A stretch of DNA of 64,000 nucleotides from Thiovibrio sp964588325 (lineage in GTDB: Bacteria; Desulfobacterota; Desulfobulbia; Desulfobulbales; Desulfurivibrionaceae), in assembly GCA_964588325.1 (NCBI GenBank), contig CAZPOR010000011.1, positions 60,532 to 124,531 of the forward strand, read 5' to 3'. Positions 16,987-25,500 of the stretch are shown here, in pieces. The stretch's first letter is position 1. Each line of letters starts with the position of its first letter. The notes beneath the pieces were generated by a model, which worked only from the letters and a program-made list of their open reading frames with translations, searched no databases and was not told the DNA's origin. The translations under genes were made by a program, and so were the position numbers.

Positions 16987-19242
16987 ATGGAAGATTTACG
17001 AAAGCGGCTGCTCAAGATAGAAGAACGCATCAATTATCTGAGCCAGATCAAGGACGGCGTCGAGTGGGGGAATCTCTCCGGCCTGCGCGAAAAAATCGTC
17101 ACTCTGCGGGACAAGTTTTACGACTATACCGAGGACCAGTTGTCCGAGGAAATCAAGGCCCTGGAGGAATCCATCTCCTTTTTGGAGGGTCGCTGCGAAG
17201 AAACCCTGACCTCCATGGACCGGGTGCGCATTGTCCGCAATACCCACCGGTTTTCCTTGAAGGACATCCTTGAGAATGTCTACGAGGATTACACCGAACT
17301 CGGCGGCGCCGAGGAGGTCAGCATCGATCCTTCCATGGTTGCGGCCAGGGCGAGCATCATGCGGCGGGTGAAAAACAAAACCGTCATGCAGCAGGTCATG
17401 GTCATCGGCCACGAGAAGGGGCATGGCGAGGAATACCGCAACGGCGGCTGCAGCAAGCCCTGGGGCAACGAAAAGGCCCTGCGCTACATGAAGGTTGCCG
17501 AAACCGAAGGCATTCCCATCCATTTTTATATCTTCACCCCCGGCTCCTTTCCGGTGGAGGATTATCCCGGCGCCGGCCAGCAGATCGCGCGCAATCTTTA
17601 CGCCATGGCCAAGCTGCGGGTGCCGATGATTTCCGTCACTTCGGAAGGCGGTTCCGGCGGGGCAGAGGCCGTGGGCATGGCCGATGTCCGCTTGATGTTT
17701 TCCCACGGCTACTACTCGGTTATCTCTCCGGAAGGCGCGGCCGCCATCGAGGGCAAGATCCGCGAGGGCGAGAAGATGCCCAAGGAGCTGGTGGAGGCCT
17801 GCGCCGAGAATCTGCATATCACGGCGGCGGAAAATCTCAAGCTCGGGACCATCGATCGGATTGTCCATGAGCCTCCCTTGGGGGCAAAACGGGACGATTT
17901 CGGTTTTTTTCGGCAGCTCAAGAGCGAGATCATCCGGGCCACCGACGAAGTGGTGCTGAAAACCAAGAGCCTCCGGGCTTTTCGCGCCTATGAATTGACG
18001 ATGAAGAAGTCGGAAGGGCAGGTCGTAGAAGAACCGCATATCGAGATTTCCTGGGATCTCAACGAGGACGAGGTCAAGCGGCTGCTCAGTTACCGTTCGA
18101 AAAAATACCGGAGCATGTCCTGCGCGGCCTATTCCGAAGAGAGCTCCGCCTGCTCCGCTTTCTGCCGGAAGGCAAAAAAGAGTATTGCCAAACTGTATTA
18201 CAGCTTCCGCTATGATCTGCTGAAAACCCAGCAGAAGCAGGTGAAAAAGGTTTTTCAGGATGTGTCCGGCGAGGGCTCGGTGCTGCTCAGGCAGGTTTCC
18301 TCCCCGATCACCGCGGCCTACGATTTTATCTCGAAAAAGCCCGGCGCGCGTCCGGGCAAGTCGCCTGTTTCCTCAAGCGGCGCCGGGGAAGACCCCATTG
18401 AGTTCGGAGATGTCTATACCAGCCCGCTGGCCAACGAAGACCGCACCGTAACCTGCCCCAATACCGAAAAGCAGGGGTGCAAGGACCTCTGGGTGCCCGA
18501 CCTCTACGGCGAATTCGGCGGGGTCTGCGAAAATTGCGGCCATCATTTCCCCTTGGAATATCAATGGTATCTCAAGCATCTTTTTGATCCGGATTCCATC
18601 CGGGAATTCAATGGAGGGGTGTGCGCGGGCAACCCCCTGGCCTACCCCGGTTTTGAAAAGAAATTGCAATCCGCCATTGCCAAGACCGGGCGGAAAAGCG
18701 GGATCATCACCTTCGACGCCAGGGTCATGGGCGTTGATCTGGTGGTGGCCATGCTGTACAGCGATTTCCGCAATGGGACCGTTGGCTCCGCCGAGGGCGA
18801 AAAATTCGTCCGGGCCTGCGAGTCGGCCAAGCTGAAACGGCGGCCCCTGTTGTCCTATGTGCACACCACCGGCGGCATCCGCATCCACGAGGGCACCCTG
18901 GGTGTGGTGCAGATGCCCAAGTGCACCATGGCGGTGCGTGAATACATCGATTCCGGCGGGTTGTACATCGTGGTCTACGACAATAATTCCTATGCCGGGC
19001 CGGTGGCGAGTTTCCTGGGCTGTTCGCCCTATCAGTTCGCCATCCGTTCCAGCCGGGTCGGTTTTGCCGGGCCCCGCGTTATCCGTGACACCACCGGCGA
19101 GGATATCCCGCCCGATTATCATAATGCCCGCAATGCCCTGCAGCGCGGTCACATCCAGGGCATTTGGGACCGCCGCGAGTTCAGGCGCAACCTCCATAAG
19201 TCCCTGCTGACCATGGGCGGCGGCAATCTGTATTACCGCTAA
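16987..19242 (+). CDS. Acetyl-CoA carboxylase carboxyltransferase, AccA-AccD fusion
   Basis: This 751-residue protein fuses both carboxyltransferase subunits in the order alpha then beta. Residues about 1-360 resemble AccA: a coiled N-terminus, then EGGSGGAEAVGMADV and YYSVISPEGAAAIEG. Residues about 460-745 resemble AccD: GGIRIHEGTLGVVQMPK and RVGFAGPRVIRDTTGED. A zinc-ribbon-like cysteine set (C-x6-C ... C-x2-C, the last pair GVCENCGHH) precedes the beta part, as in AccD. A lysine-rich linker (about 380-460) joins them. It moves the carboxyl group from biotin to acetyl-CoA. The ATG at 16987 (MEDLRKRLLKIEERI) is chosen as the natural N-terminus; a TTG at 16909 in frame lacks family-like sequence. 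No clear Shine-Dalgarno is seen. Confidence 0.9.
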   Translation: MEDLRKRLLKIEERINYLSQIKDGVEWGNLSGLREKIVTLRDKFYDYTEDQLSEEIKALEESISFLEGRCEETLTSMDRVRIVRNTHRFSLKDILENVYEDYTELGGAEEVSIDPSMVAARASIMRRVKNKTVMQQVMVIGHEKGHGEEYRNGGCSKPWGNEKALRYMKVAETEGIPIHFYIFTPGSFPVEDYPGAGQQIARNLYAMAKLRVPMISVTSEGGSGGAEAVGMADVRLMFSHGYYSVISPEGAAAIEGKIREGEKMPKELVEACAENLHITAAENLKLGTIDRIVHEPPLGAKRDDFGFFRQLKSEIIRATDEVVLKTKSLRAFRAYELTMKKSEGQVVEEPHIEISWDLNEDEVKRLLSYRSKKYRSMSCAAYSEESSACSAFCRKAKKSIAKLYYSFRYDLLKTQQKQVKKVFQDVSGEGSVLLRQVSSPITAAYDFISKKPGARPGKSPVSSSGAGEDPIEFGDVYTSPLANEDRTVTCPNTEKQGCKDLWVPDLYGEFGGVCENCGHHFPLEYQWYLKHLFDPDSIREFNGGVCAGNPLAYPGFEKKLQSAIAKTGRKSGIITFDARVMGVDLVVAMLYSDFRNGTVGSAEGEKFVRACESAKLKRRPLLSYVHTTGGIRIHEGTLGVVQMPKCTMAVREYIDSGGLYIVVYDNNSYAGPVASFLGCSPYQFAIRSSRVGFAGPRVIRDTTGEDIPPDYHNARNALQRGHIQGIWDRREFRRNLHKSLLTMGGGNLYYR

Positions 19243-19311
19243 GGCGAAAGGCCAAAGGTTCAAGGCTAAAGGACAAATGCTTTGGGGGAAGGAACATTGC
19301 CGGGGCCGCAG

Positions 19312-19356
19312 GCTTTTGAAGACTTTGAGGTCTGGAAGCGTTCAGCCATTTTTTTT
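19312..19356 (+). pseudogene. Possible N-terminal remnant of a four-helix-bundle (23S intervening-sequence type) protein
   Basis: The frame reads AFEDFEVWKRSAIFF, close to the typical N-terminus of four-helix-bundle proteins encoded in 23S rRNA intervening sequences (pattern SFEDLxVWxxA). The similarity stops abruptly where the CACCCCGGCGG inverted repeat begins. If real, the gene was truncated by that insertion. Only 15 residues support the call. Confidence 0.35.
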
Positions 19357-19357
19357 C

Positions 19358-19427
19358 GTCACCCCGGCGGAAGCCGGAATCCACTAGTATGCAAGGATTT
19401 CTGGACCCCGGCTTCCGCCGGGGTGAC
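19358..19427. repeat. Palindromic REP/MITE-like element, perfect 20-bp arms
   Basis: GTCACCCCGGCGGAAGCCGG (19358-19377) is exactly complementary to 19408-19427, with a 30-nt centre. Ends of the form TCGTCA..CCGGCG..AAGCCGGAATCCA belong to a widespread class of bacterial intergenic palindromes. A related, more diverged copy lies at 21350-21427. Confidence 0.85.
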
Positions 19428-19562
19428 GGTCCTGGCAGCAGGAAACCGTGGAAATTTCCTCGATGCTTGCCGGGCTGATAAAAGCACGGCGCAGTTTTCT
19501 GCGAGAAGATGAATGATACCTTTGGCCTTGCACCTTTAACCTTTAACCTTTCCTCATATATC

Positions 19563-20210
19563 ATGACTGACGAAATAGATTTCGACGCAATAATTGGCAA
19601 GTATCGCTCCGATCCTTTTGACTATCTGGACGTGCGGACCAGTCACACCGGCCAGGTCCGGTTCAGGGTGAAGGAAGGCGCCGAGGTGGAAGGGCCCTCC
19701 GGCGAATGGCATCATGTCCGGGGCACCTTGCTCTATGAGCTGCTGCGGGAGGGAAACCAGAAGAAGATCTTTTCCTCGAGCAACGGGGTGGTTTCCTTTA
19801 TCCGCAGCGACTTGGAAGGGCAGTTCGTCGAAGCGGGCGAAAAGATCCTCACCATCCGGCATCCGTTGAAGAAGCGCGAGATCATCGAGAATATCCTCCG
19901 TCAGGTTTTGGAACCCTTCAACGCGCCGGAACGGGCCAAGTATTTCTTTTCCCTTGACCTGCAAGCCAAGATCGACAAGCACGGCCAGCGGGGGGTTTCC
20001 ATCACGCCCGGGGACGAAATTCTCACCATGTCCCTGATGAAGCGCGACACCCCGGTCTATTATGCCGGGGAGCCGGGGATCATCCATTCCGTGTATTTTC
20101 AACCGGGGGTCAGCGTTTCCCAGGGCGAGCCGCTGCTGGGCATCTGTTCCCAGGAGAAGCTGCCCATGATCCAAAAGATTATCACCCGCGTCAAGGCTGA
20201 ATGGGAGTAA
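19563..20210 (+). CDS. Divergent biotin carboxyl carrier (biotin/lipoyl attachment) protein
   Basis: This 215-residue protein has two biotinyl-like halves. The C-terminal one (about residues 150-205) reads ILTMSLMKRDTPVYY, then EPGIIHSVYFQPGVSVSQG and EPLLGI. It matches the biotinyl fold, with the lysine of LMKRD in the place of the biotinylated lysine of the usual EAMKM. The N-terminal half has a similar ending (GQFVEAGEKILTIRH) without the lysine motif. It lies between carboxyltransferase and biotin ligase genes, so it most likely carries carboxybiotin for this enzyme. The ATG at 19563 is preferred, but no Shine-Dalgarno is visible because the heptad element ends right upstream. Confidence 0.75.
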   Translation: MTDEIDFDAIIGKYRSDPFDYLDVRTSHTGQVRFRVKEGAEVEGPSGEWHHVRGTLLYELLREGNQKKIFSSSNGVVSFIRSDLEGQFVEAGEKILTIRHPLKKREIIENILRQVLEPFNAPERAKYFFSLDLQAKIDKHGQRGVSITPGDEILTMSLMKRDTPVYYAGEPGIIHSVYFQPGVSVSQGEPLLGICSQEKLPMIQKIITRVKAEWE

Positions 20211-20269
20211 CCGTCCAGCAGCACCACATCTGCTTCGCAGTCTCGCTCTGCGCTCGCTTAGCTGTCATC

Positions 20270-20345
20270 GGCCTGCTCATGTGCACTAGCACACTTCGCA
20301 GGCCTCTTCCGCGCATCTGCGGCAGCAGCGAAGCGGTCGCTGCTG
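20270..20345 (+). other. Two consecutive strong hairpins between carrier and birA genes
   Basis: Hairpin 1 (20270-20304) pairs GGCCTGC with GCAGGCC and has an inner stem TGTGC/GCACA. Hairpin 2 (20323-20345) pairs CAGCAGCGA with TCGCTGCTG around AGCGG. Neither is followed by a T-run. The 180-nt gap has no gene and is unusually rich in paired structure. It could be a processed RNA region, an attenuator or a degraded repeat. Confidence 0.5.
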
Positions 20346-20390
20346 AGCAAGTTACTGTTTCAGTCTGTATTTTGTGTTAGCTAGATACTA

Positions 20391-21317
20391 ATGGTTGAGT
20401 CTCTTTCCTTCCAAGCCATCCGCCAGCGCATCTCCGACGAGGAGATTCCCTCACGTCTCGCCCACTATCCCGCCGAAGTCGTTGATGCCGTCTACCGGTA
20501 TGGCGCTCCGGTGGGCAGTGTCATCCAGCATCTGCCTCAAGCCGAACGTTTGATGCCCCTTGCCCGGCAACGGATCAACGAGTACGAGGCCCGCGGCCAA
20601 TCCTGTCCCAGCGGCATGGTGTTTCTTGCCGATGAGCTCACCGATGGCCGCGGCCGGTTCCAGCGCTCCTGGCATGCTCCCCCAGGCGGCCTCTGGCTGA
20701 CCCTGGTCATGGCCAACACCTTGTTGCCCGAAAGTATGCGCCTCTATCCCCTTGCCGCGGGCATGGCCTGCTGCGAGGCGGTGCGCGGTTATGGCATCGA
20801 TGCGCGTCTCAAGTGGGTCAACGACGTGCAGGTGGCAGGGCGCAAGATCTGCGGGGTGCTCTGCGAATCGTTTACCAGCGCTGCCCATGGTGAAGAGTAT
20901 ATCCTGATCGGGGCGGGGCTTAACATCAACAACCTGGCTTTTCCCGCCGAGTTGGGCGCAACGGCGGTGTCCATGAAGGAGATCCTCGGGTGCGATACCG
21001 ATCTTGCCGGTTTTGCTGCCCGGCTGCTGGCCAAATTTTCCTGGTCTTTTGGCCTGCTCTGCCATGACGAGGCGCAACGGCTCGCCGCGGATGACGGTTC
21101 CGGCGCGGACCTGCCGGAGAGCCTGCTGCTCGGTGCCTGGCGGGAACTGAGCGACACCGTGGGCCGCAGGGTATGGTTCGGCTTTGATGTCCAGCAAAAG
21201 CCCCAGTACCGGGCCGAGGTGCTGGGCATTGCCCCGGACGGCGGCATCATCCTCCGGCATCTGGAGAGCGGAGCCGAGATTGTCGAGCATTCCGGGGAGT
21301 TGTTGTATATTGATTGA
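20391..21317 (+). CDS. birA: Biotin-[acetyl-CoA-carboxylase] ligase
   Basis: This 308-residue enzyme attaches biotin to the carrier lysine through biotinyl-AMP. The ligase core shows GRGRFQRSWHAPPGGLWLTLV (in place of GRGRRGRxWxSPxGxxL), LKWVNDVQVAGRKICGVLCE and YILIGAGLNINN, all expected. A C-terminal SH3-like domain (RVWFGFDVQQKPQYRAEVLGI) is present. There is no helix-turn-helix DNA-binding domain; the N-terminal ~75 residues are not recognised. It is therefore probably a ligase only, not a repressor. The location in the acc locus supports a dedicated ligase for the divergent carrier. No strong Shine-Dalgarno is present before ATG 20391. Confidence 0.9.
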   Translation: MVESLSFQAIRQRISDEEIPSRLAHYPAEVVDAVYRYGAPVGSVIQHLPQAERLMPLARQRINEYEARGQSCPSGMVFLADELTDGRGRFQRSWHAPPGGLWLTLVMANTLLPESMRLYPLAAGMACCEAVRGYGIDARLKWVNDVQVAGRKICGVLCESFTSAAHGEEYILIGAGLNINNLAFPAELGATAVSMKEILGCDTDLAGFAARLLAKFSWSFGLLCHDEAQRLAADDGSGADLPESLLLGAWRELSDTVGRRVWFGFDVQQKPQYRAEVLGIAPDGGIILRHLESGAEIVEHSGELLYID

Positions 21318-21349
21318 TGAAATCGCAGATAAGCCCAGATTTCGAGAAG

Positions 21350-21427
21350 TCGTCTCACCGGTGAAAACCGGTGTCCAGATTTTTTCCCCTGCATGGGAAA
21401 CTGGATTCCCTTTCGCCGGAATGACGA
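21350..21427. repeat. Second, diverged copy of the REP/MITE-like palindrome
   Basis: The left arm (21350-21378, TCGTCTCACCGGTGAAAACC...) and the right arm (21401-21427, whose complement reads TCGTCATTCCGGCGAAAG...) are imperfect complements. Both resemble the element at 19358-19427. It lies between birA and the glycosyltransferase gene. Confidence 0.7.
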
Positions 21428-21473
21428 AACTCGGGGGTGTTTGGTAGTTTTTTCGTGGCGGAGTCTCTTGTCC

Positions 21474-22319
21474 ATGCCCTTTTCATCCACCCCAGTCTCC
21501 GTCATCATCCCTACCCACAACCGGGCCGGGTTTCTCGCCCAGGCCATCGACTCGGTCCTTTCCCAAACCTACACCAATTTTGAACTCATCGTGGTGGACG
21601 ACGGTTCCACCGACGAGACCACTGCGTTGCTCGCCTCCTACGGCACGGCCCTTACCAGCCTGCGTCAGGAAAACCGGGGCCCGGCCGGGGCCCGGAACGC
21701 CGGGATCACTGCGGCCCGCCATTCCCTCCTCGCCTTTCTCGATTCCGACGACCTGTTCACCCGGGACAAACTGGCCCTCCAGGTTGCGGCCATGGAGGCG
21801 CAGCCTGAGCTGCTCATCTCCCACACCCAGGAAATCTGGTTCCGCAACGGCCAGCACCTCAACCAGAAGAAGCGTCACGCCAAGGAGGGCGGCGACATCT
21901 TTGCCCGCAGCCTGGAGCTCTGCGTGGTGGGCATGTCCACGGTCATGGCCCGGCGGGAGCTGTTCGACCGCGTCGGCCTGTTCGATGAATCCTTTCCCTG
22001 CTGCGAGGATTACGAACTCTGGCTCCGGGCCAGTGCAACGCATCCCTTTCTTTTGGTGGACGCACCGCTGACTGTCAAACACGGCGGCAGGGACGATCAG
22101 GTCTCCGTCCGGTTCAAGACCGGTATGGACCGTTTCCGCATCCGGGCCATGGAAAACCTTCTTGCCCGCGCCGCTCTCACCCCCGCGCAAACCTGCCTTG
22201 TCCGCGAGGAACTGGTTCGCAAGGCCACACTCTACGGGAATGGCTGCCTCAAGCATGGCCATATGGAAGAAGGGTGGCGCGCCCTCGCCCTTGTCCGCCG
22301 TTACGCCGCACCGTTGTAA
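21474..22319 (+). CDS. Family 2 glycosyltransferase
   Basis: This 281-residue GT-A fold enzyme has VSVIIPTHNRAGFLAQAIDSVL at the N-terminus, then ELIVVDDGSTDETTALL and AFLDSDDLFTRDKL (the DxD metal site), and a later CCEDYELWLRA motif. These are hallmarks of family 2 transferases, which move a sugar from a nucleotide sugar to lipid or polysaccharide acceptors. No membrane helix is seen. The acceptor is unknown and no polysaccharide cluster surrounds it. The start is ATG 21474, just before the conserved first strand. It is on the same strand as birA but separated by the palindrome. Confidence 0.88.
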   Translation: MPFSSTPVSVIIPTHNRAGFLAQAIDSVLSQTYTNFELIVVDDGSTDETTALLASYGTALTSLRQENRGPAGARNAGITAARHSLLAFLDSDDLFTRDKLALQVAAMEAQPELLISHTQEIWFRNGQHLNQKKRHAKEGGDIFARSLELCVVGMSTVMARRELFDRVGLFDESFPCCEDYELWLRASATHPFLLVDAPLTVKHGGRDDQVSVRFKTGMDRFRIRAMENLLARAALTPAQTCLVREELVRKATLYGNGCLKHGHMEEGWRALALVRRYAAPL

Positions 22320-22342
22320 TTCTGTATTGTATTTTTTCCATC

Positions 22343-22372
22343 TTGACTTTGATTCGGGATTTTCTCTATCTT
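22343..22372 (+). promoter_or_regulatory. Candidate promoter of the first chemoreceptor gene
   Basis: TTGACT (22343-22348), an 18-nt spacer and TATCTT (22367-22372) lie about 145 nt upstream of the start. The same -10 and spacer length recur before the second receptor. No flagellar sigma-28 sequence was recognised. Confidence 0.45.
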
Positions 22373-22517
22373 GAATTCATATGGGTAGTTACACCTAATT
22401 CCCTGTGTGCCCCTGACCGCATTTTTTGTTGGCCGGGTTTTGTCTTCCGTCACGCATGTTATTCCCCGCAAGGGGCTTGATTCCCTTAAAACCGTCAGCC
22501 AAAGAGAGGTGCATGGT

Positions 22518-25500
22518 ATGCTGCAAAACATGAAAATCGGACAAAGACTGAACGCGGCTTTCGGCTGTGTGCTGCTTTTGCTGGCTGCGGTGGCCATGGT
22601 GGGCTATCTCAATGTCAGCAGGCTCGATGCGCTGATCGAGGAGGTGGTTCATGACAAGTTCCAGAAGGTGGAATTGCTCAATGACATGAATGAGGATGCC
22701 AATGTCATAGCCAGGGCCTTGCGCAACATGATTATCCAGCCCGATGCCGAGACCATGAAAAAGGAAAATGCCCGCATTGCTGAAATGCAGGAAAAGATCA
22801 CCAAGGATATCGGCCAATTGCAGGAAGTTGTGCAATCGGACACGGGAAAGGGGTATCTCACGGCCCTTGTCGAGGCCAGAAAAGTTCACAAGGAACAGCT
22901 TGCCTTCATATTGGAAATGCTGCACCAGGGTCGGGCAAAAGAGGCTTCCACCGCATTGTTCGGGAGATTCAGGGAGGCGCAGACCGCCTATTTCAACGCC
23001 CTGAAGCAGATGGGAGAGTATCAGACCAATGAGACGGAACGGGTTGGTTTGGAAGCCCATGGATTGGCCGTATTCAGCCGTTGGCTCATCCTGGCCACGG
23101 GAATTGTAGCCCTGCTCTTGGGTGGGGCGCTTGCCTGGTTCATTAGCCGTTCCATTACTCGTCCGATCTCGGCCTGCGTGGAGGCTGCCCATAGGATTGC
23201 CGCCGGGAATACCGAGGTGCGGCTCGACACCTCCGCCAGCGATGAAACCGGGGTGCTCCAAACCGCCATGGCCAAAATGGTGGAGGCAATCAAGGCCACG
23301 GTGGCAGAGATTGCCGTGCTTTCCCAGGCAGCGGTCGAAGGAAAGCTTAGCACCCGGGCCGACGCAACGAAGCATCAGGGAGATTACAAAAAGATTGTCG
23401 AAGGGGTCAACAACACCATGTCTCGGCTGGTGGGTTTGCTCGATACCATGCCCGCCCCGGCCATGATCATCGATAACGATTTTCATATTTTGTATATGAA
23501 CGAACTGGGCGCCAAGGTCGGCGGCAAGACCCCTGACCAGCTCATCGGCACTAATTGTTACGACCATTTCAAAACCTCGGATTGCAAGACCGACCGTTGC
23601 GCCTGCGGGCAGGCCATGCGGAGCGGGCAGGTCGCCAATGGCGAAACAGATGCTCATCCCGCGGCTGGCGTGGATCTGGATATCTCATACATCGGAACCG
23701 CGTTGCGCGATGAGGCGGGCAAGATCATCGGCGCCTTCGAGGTGGTGAATGACCAGACCGCGATCAAGAAGGCCGCGCGCCAGGCCCAGAAGGTCGCCGA
23801 GTACCAGAACATCGAAACAGAGAAGGTCGTTTCCTGCATGAGCAAGCTTGCCAAGGGCGACACCACCTGTTCCATCACCCCGGCCCCGGGAGATGCGGAT
23901 ACCGCTGAAATCCGCAAGACCTTTCAAGCCATTGCCGAGGCCTTCAATGCCTGCACGGCGGTGGTCGGTTCCCTGGCCGCCGATGTGGGCATGCTGTCCA
24001 GGGCCGCGATGGAAGGAAAGCTGAGCACCCGCGCCGATGCCTCGAAGCACCAAGGGGATTTCAAGAAGATCGTCGAGGGTGTCAACAACACCATCTCCAG
24101 GCTGGTGGGGTTGCTCGATACCATGCCCACTCCTGCCATGATCATCGACAATGATTTTAACGTGCAGTACATGAACGAACTGGGCGCCAAGGTCGGCGGC
24201 AAGAGCGCGGCTCAACTCGTCGGCACCAGGTGCTACGACCATTTCAAAACCTCGGATTGCAAGACCGACCGTTGCGCCTGCGGGCAGGCCATGCGGAGCG
24301 GGCAAAATGCCGGTTCTGAAACCGATGCCCATCCTGGAGGGTTGGATCTGGATATCAGCTACAACGCCACCCCGCTTCGTGATGAAACAGGCAAGATCAT
24401 CGGGGCCTTCGAGGTGGTGAGCGACCAGACCGCCATCAAGCAGGCGGCCAGGGTGGCGCAAAAAATCGCCACTTATCAGGAGATCGAGACCCATAAGCTT
24501 GTGGAATGCCTCACCCGGCTTGCCGAGGGTGATATTACCCTCGCCCTCGAAACCGAGCCCGCCGATACCGATACCGCGCCGGTGAAACAGGTCTATGACG
24601 GCATCGGCTCCGCAGTGGGCGCCCTGATCAACGCCTTGAACGAGATTACCGGCACAGCCCGGGAAATTGCCGCCGGCAACCTGCTGGTCAAGATGAAGAA
24701 ACGCAGCGGCCAGGATGAACTGATACAGGCATTGCAGGACATGGTCGAGAAGCTCAAGGAGATCATCACCGATGTGCGCGGTGCGGCGGATCAAGTCGCC
24801 TCCGGCAGTCAGGAGTTGAGCAGCAGCTCTCAGCAGGTCTCCCAGGGGGCCAGCGAACAGGCCGCCTCGGTGGAGGAAATCTCCTCGTCCATGGAAGAGC
24901 TGGCCAGCACCGTGGCCCAGACCGCCGACCATGCCCGGCAGACTGCGGCCATTTCCAATAAAGCGGCAGCCGATGCCGTGGATGGCGGCAAGGCGGTGGC
25001 GGAAACCGTGGCCGCCATGCAGCTCATTGCCAACAAGATCGAGCTCATCGAAGAGATCGCCCGGCAGACCAATCTGTTGGCCCTGAACGCAGCCATCGAG
25101 GCGGCTCGGGCCGGGGAGCACGGCAAGGGCTTTGCCGTGGTGGCCGCCGAGGTGCGCAAGCTCGCGGAGCGCAGCCAGGTCTCGGCCCAGGAGATCAAGG
25201 GCGTTGCCGGAACCAGCGTGGAAACCGCATCCAACGCGGGCAGGCTCATCAACGATATCGTGCCGCAGATCCAGAAAACCGCCGAGCTGGTCCATGAGAT
25301 CGACGCGGCCAGCAACGAACAGGCCAGGGGCATTGATGAAAACGCCCGGGCCATCCAGCAGTTCGACCAAGTCATCCAGGCCAACAGCGCCGCAGCCGAG
25401 GAGATGGCTTCCACCAGCGAGGAATTGACCGCCCAGGCGGCCCATTTACAAGAAACCATCGCCTTTTTTAAGGTGGAAACGGAAAGCGGACTTCGGTCCC

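Larger units (their letters stand above)
19241..19551. repeat. Heptad fold-back element B, with nested inverted repeat
   Basis: Five AAGGNNN heptads (19241-19275) start on the carboxyltransferase stop codon. The complementary arm of four to five heptads lies at 19518-19551, just before the carrier gene. Between the arms are a possible protein remnant (19312-19356) and a separate 20-bp inverted repeat (19358-19427). It is the longest of the five elements; the others have short spacers. Confidence 0.75.
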
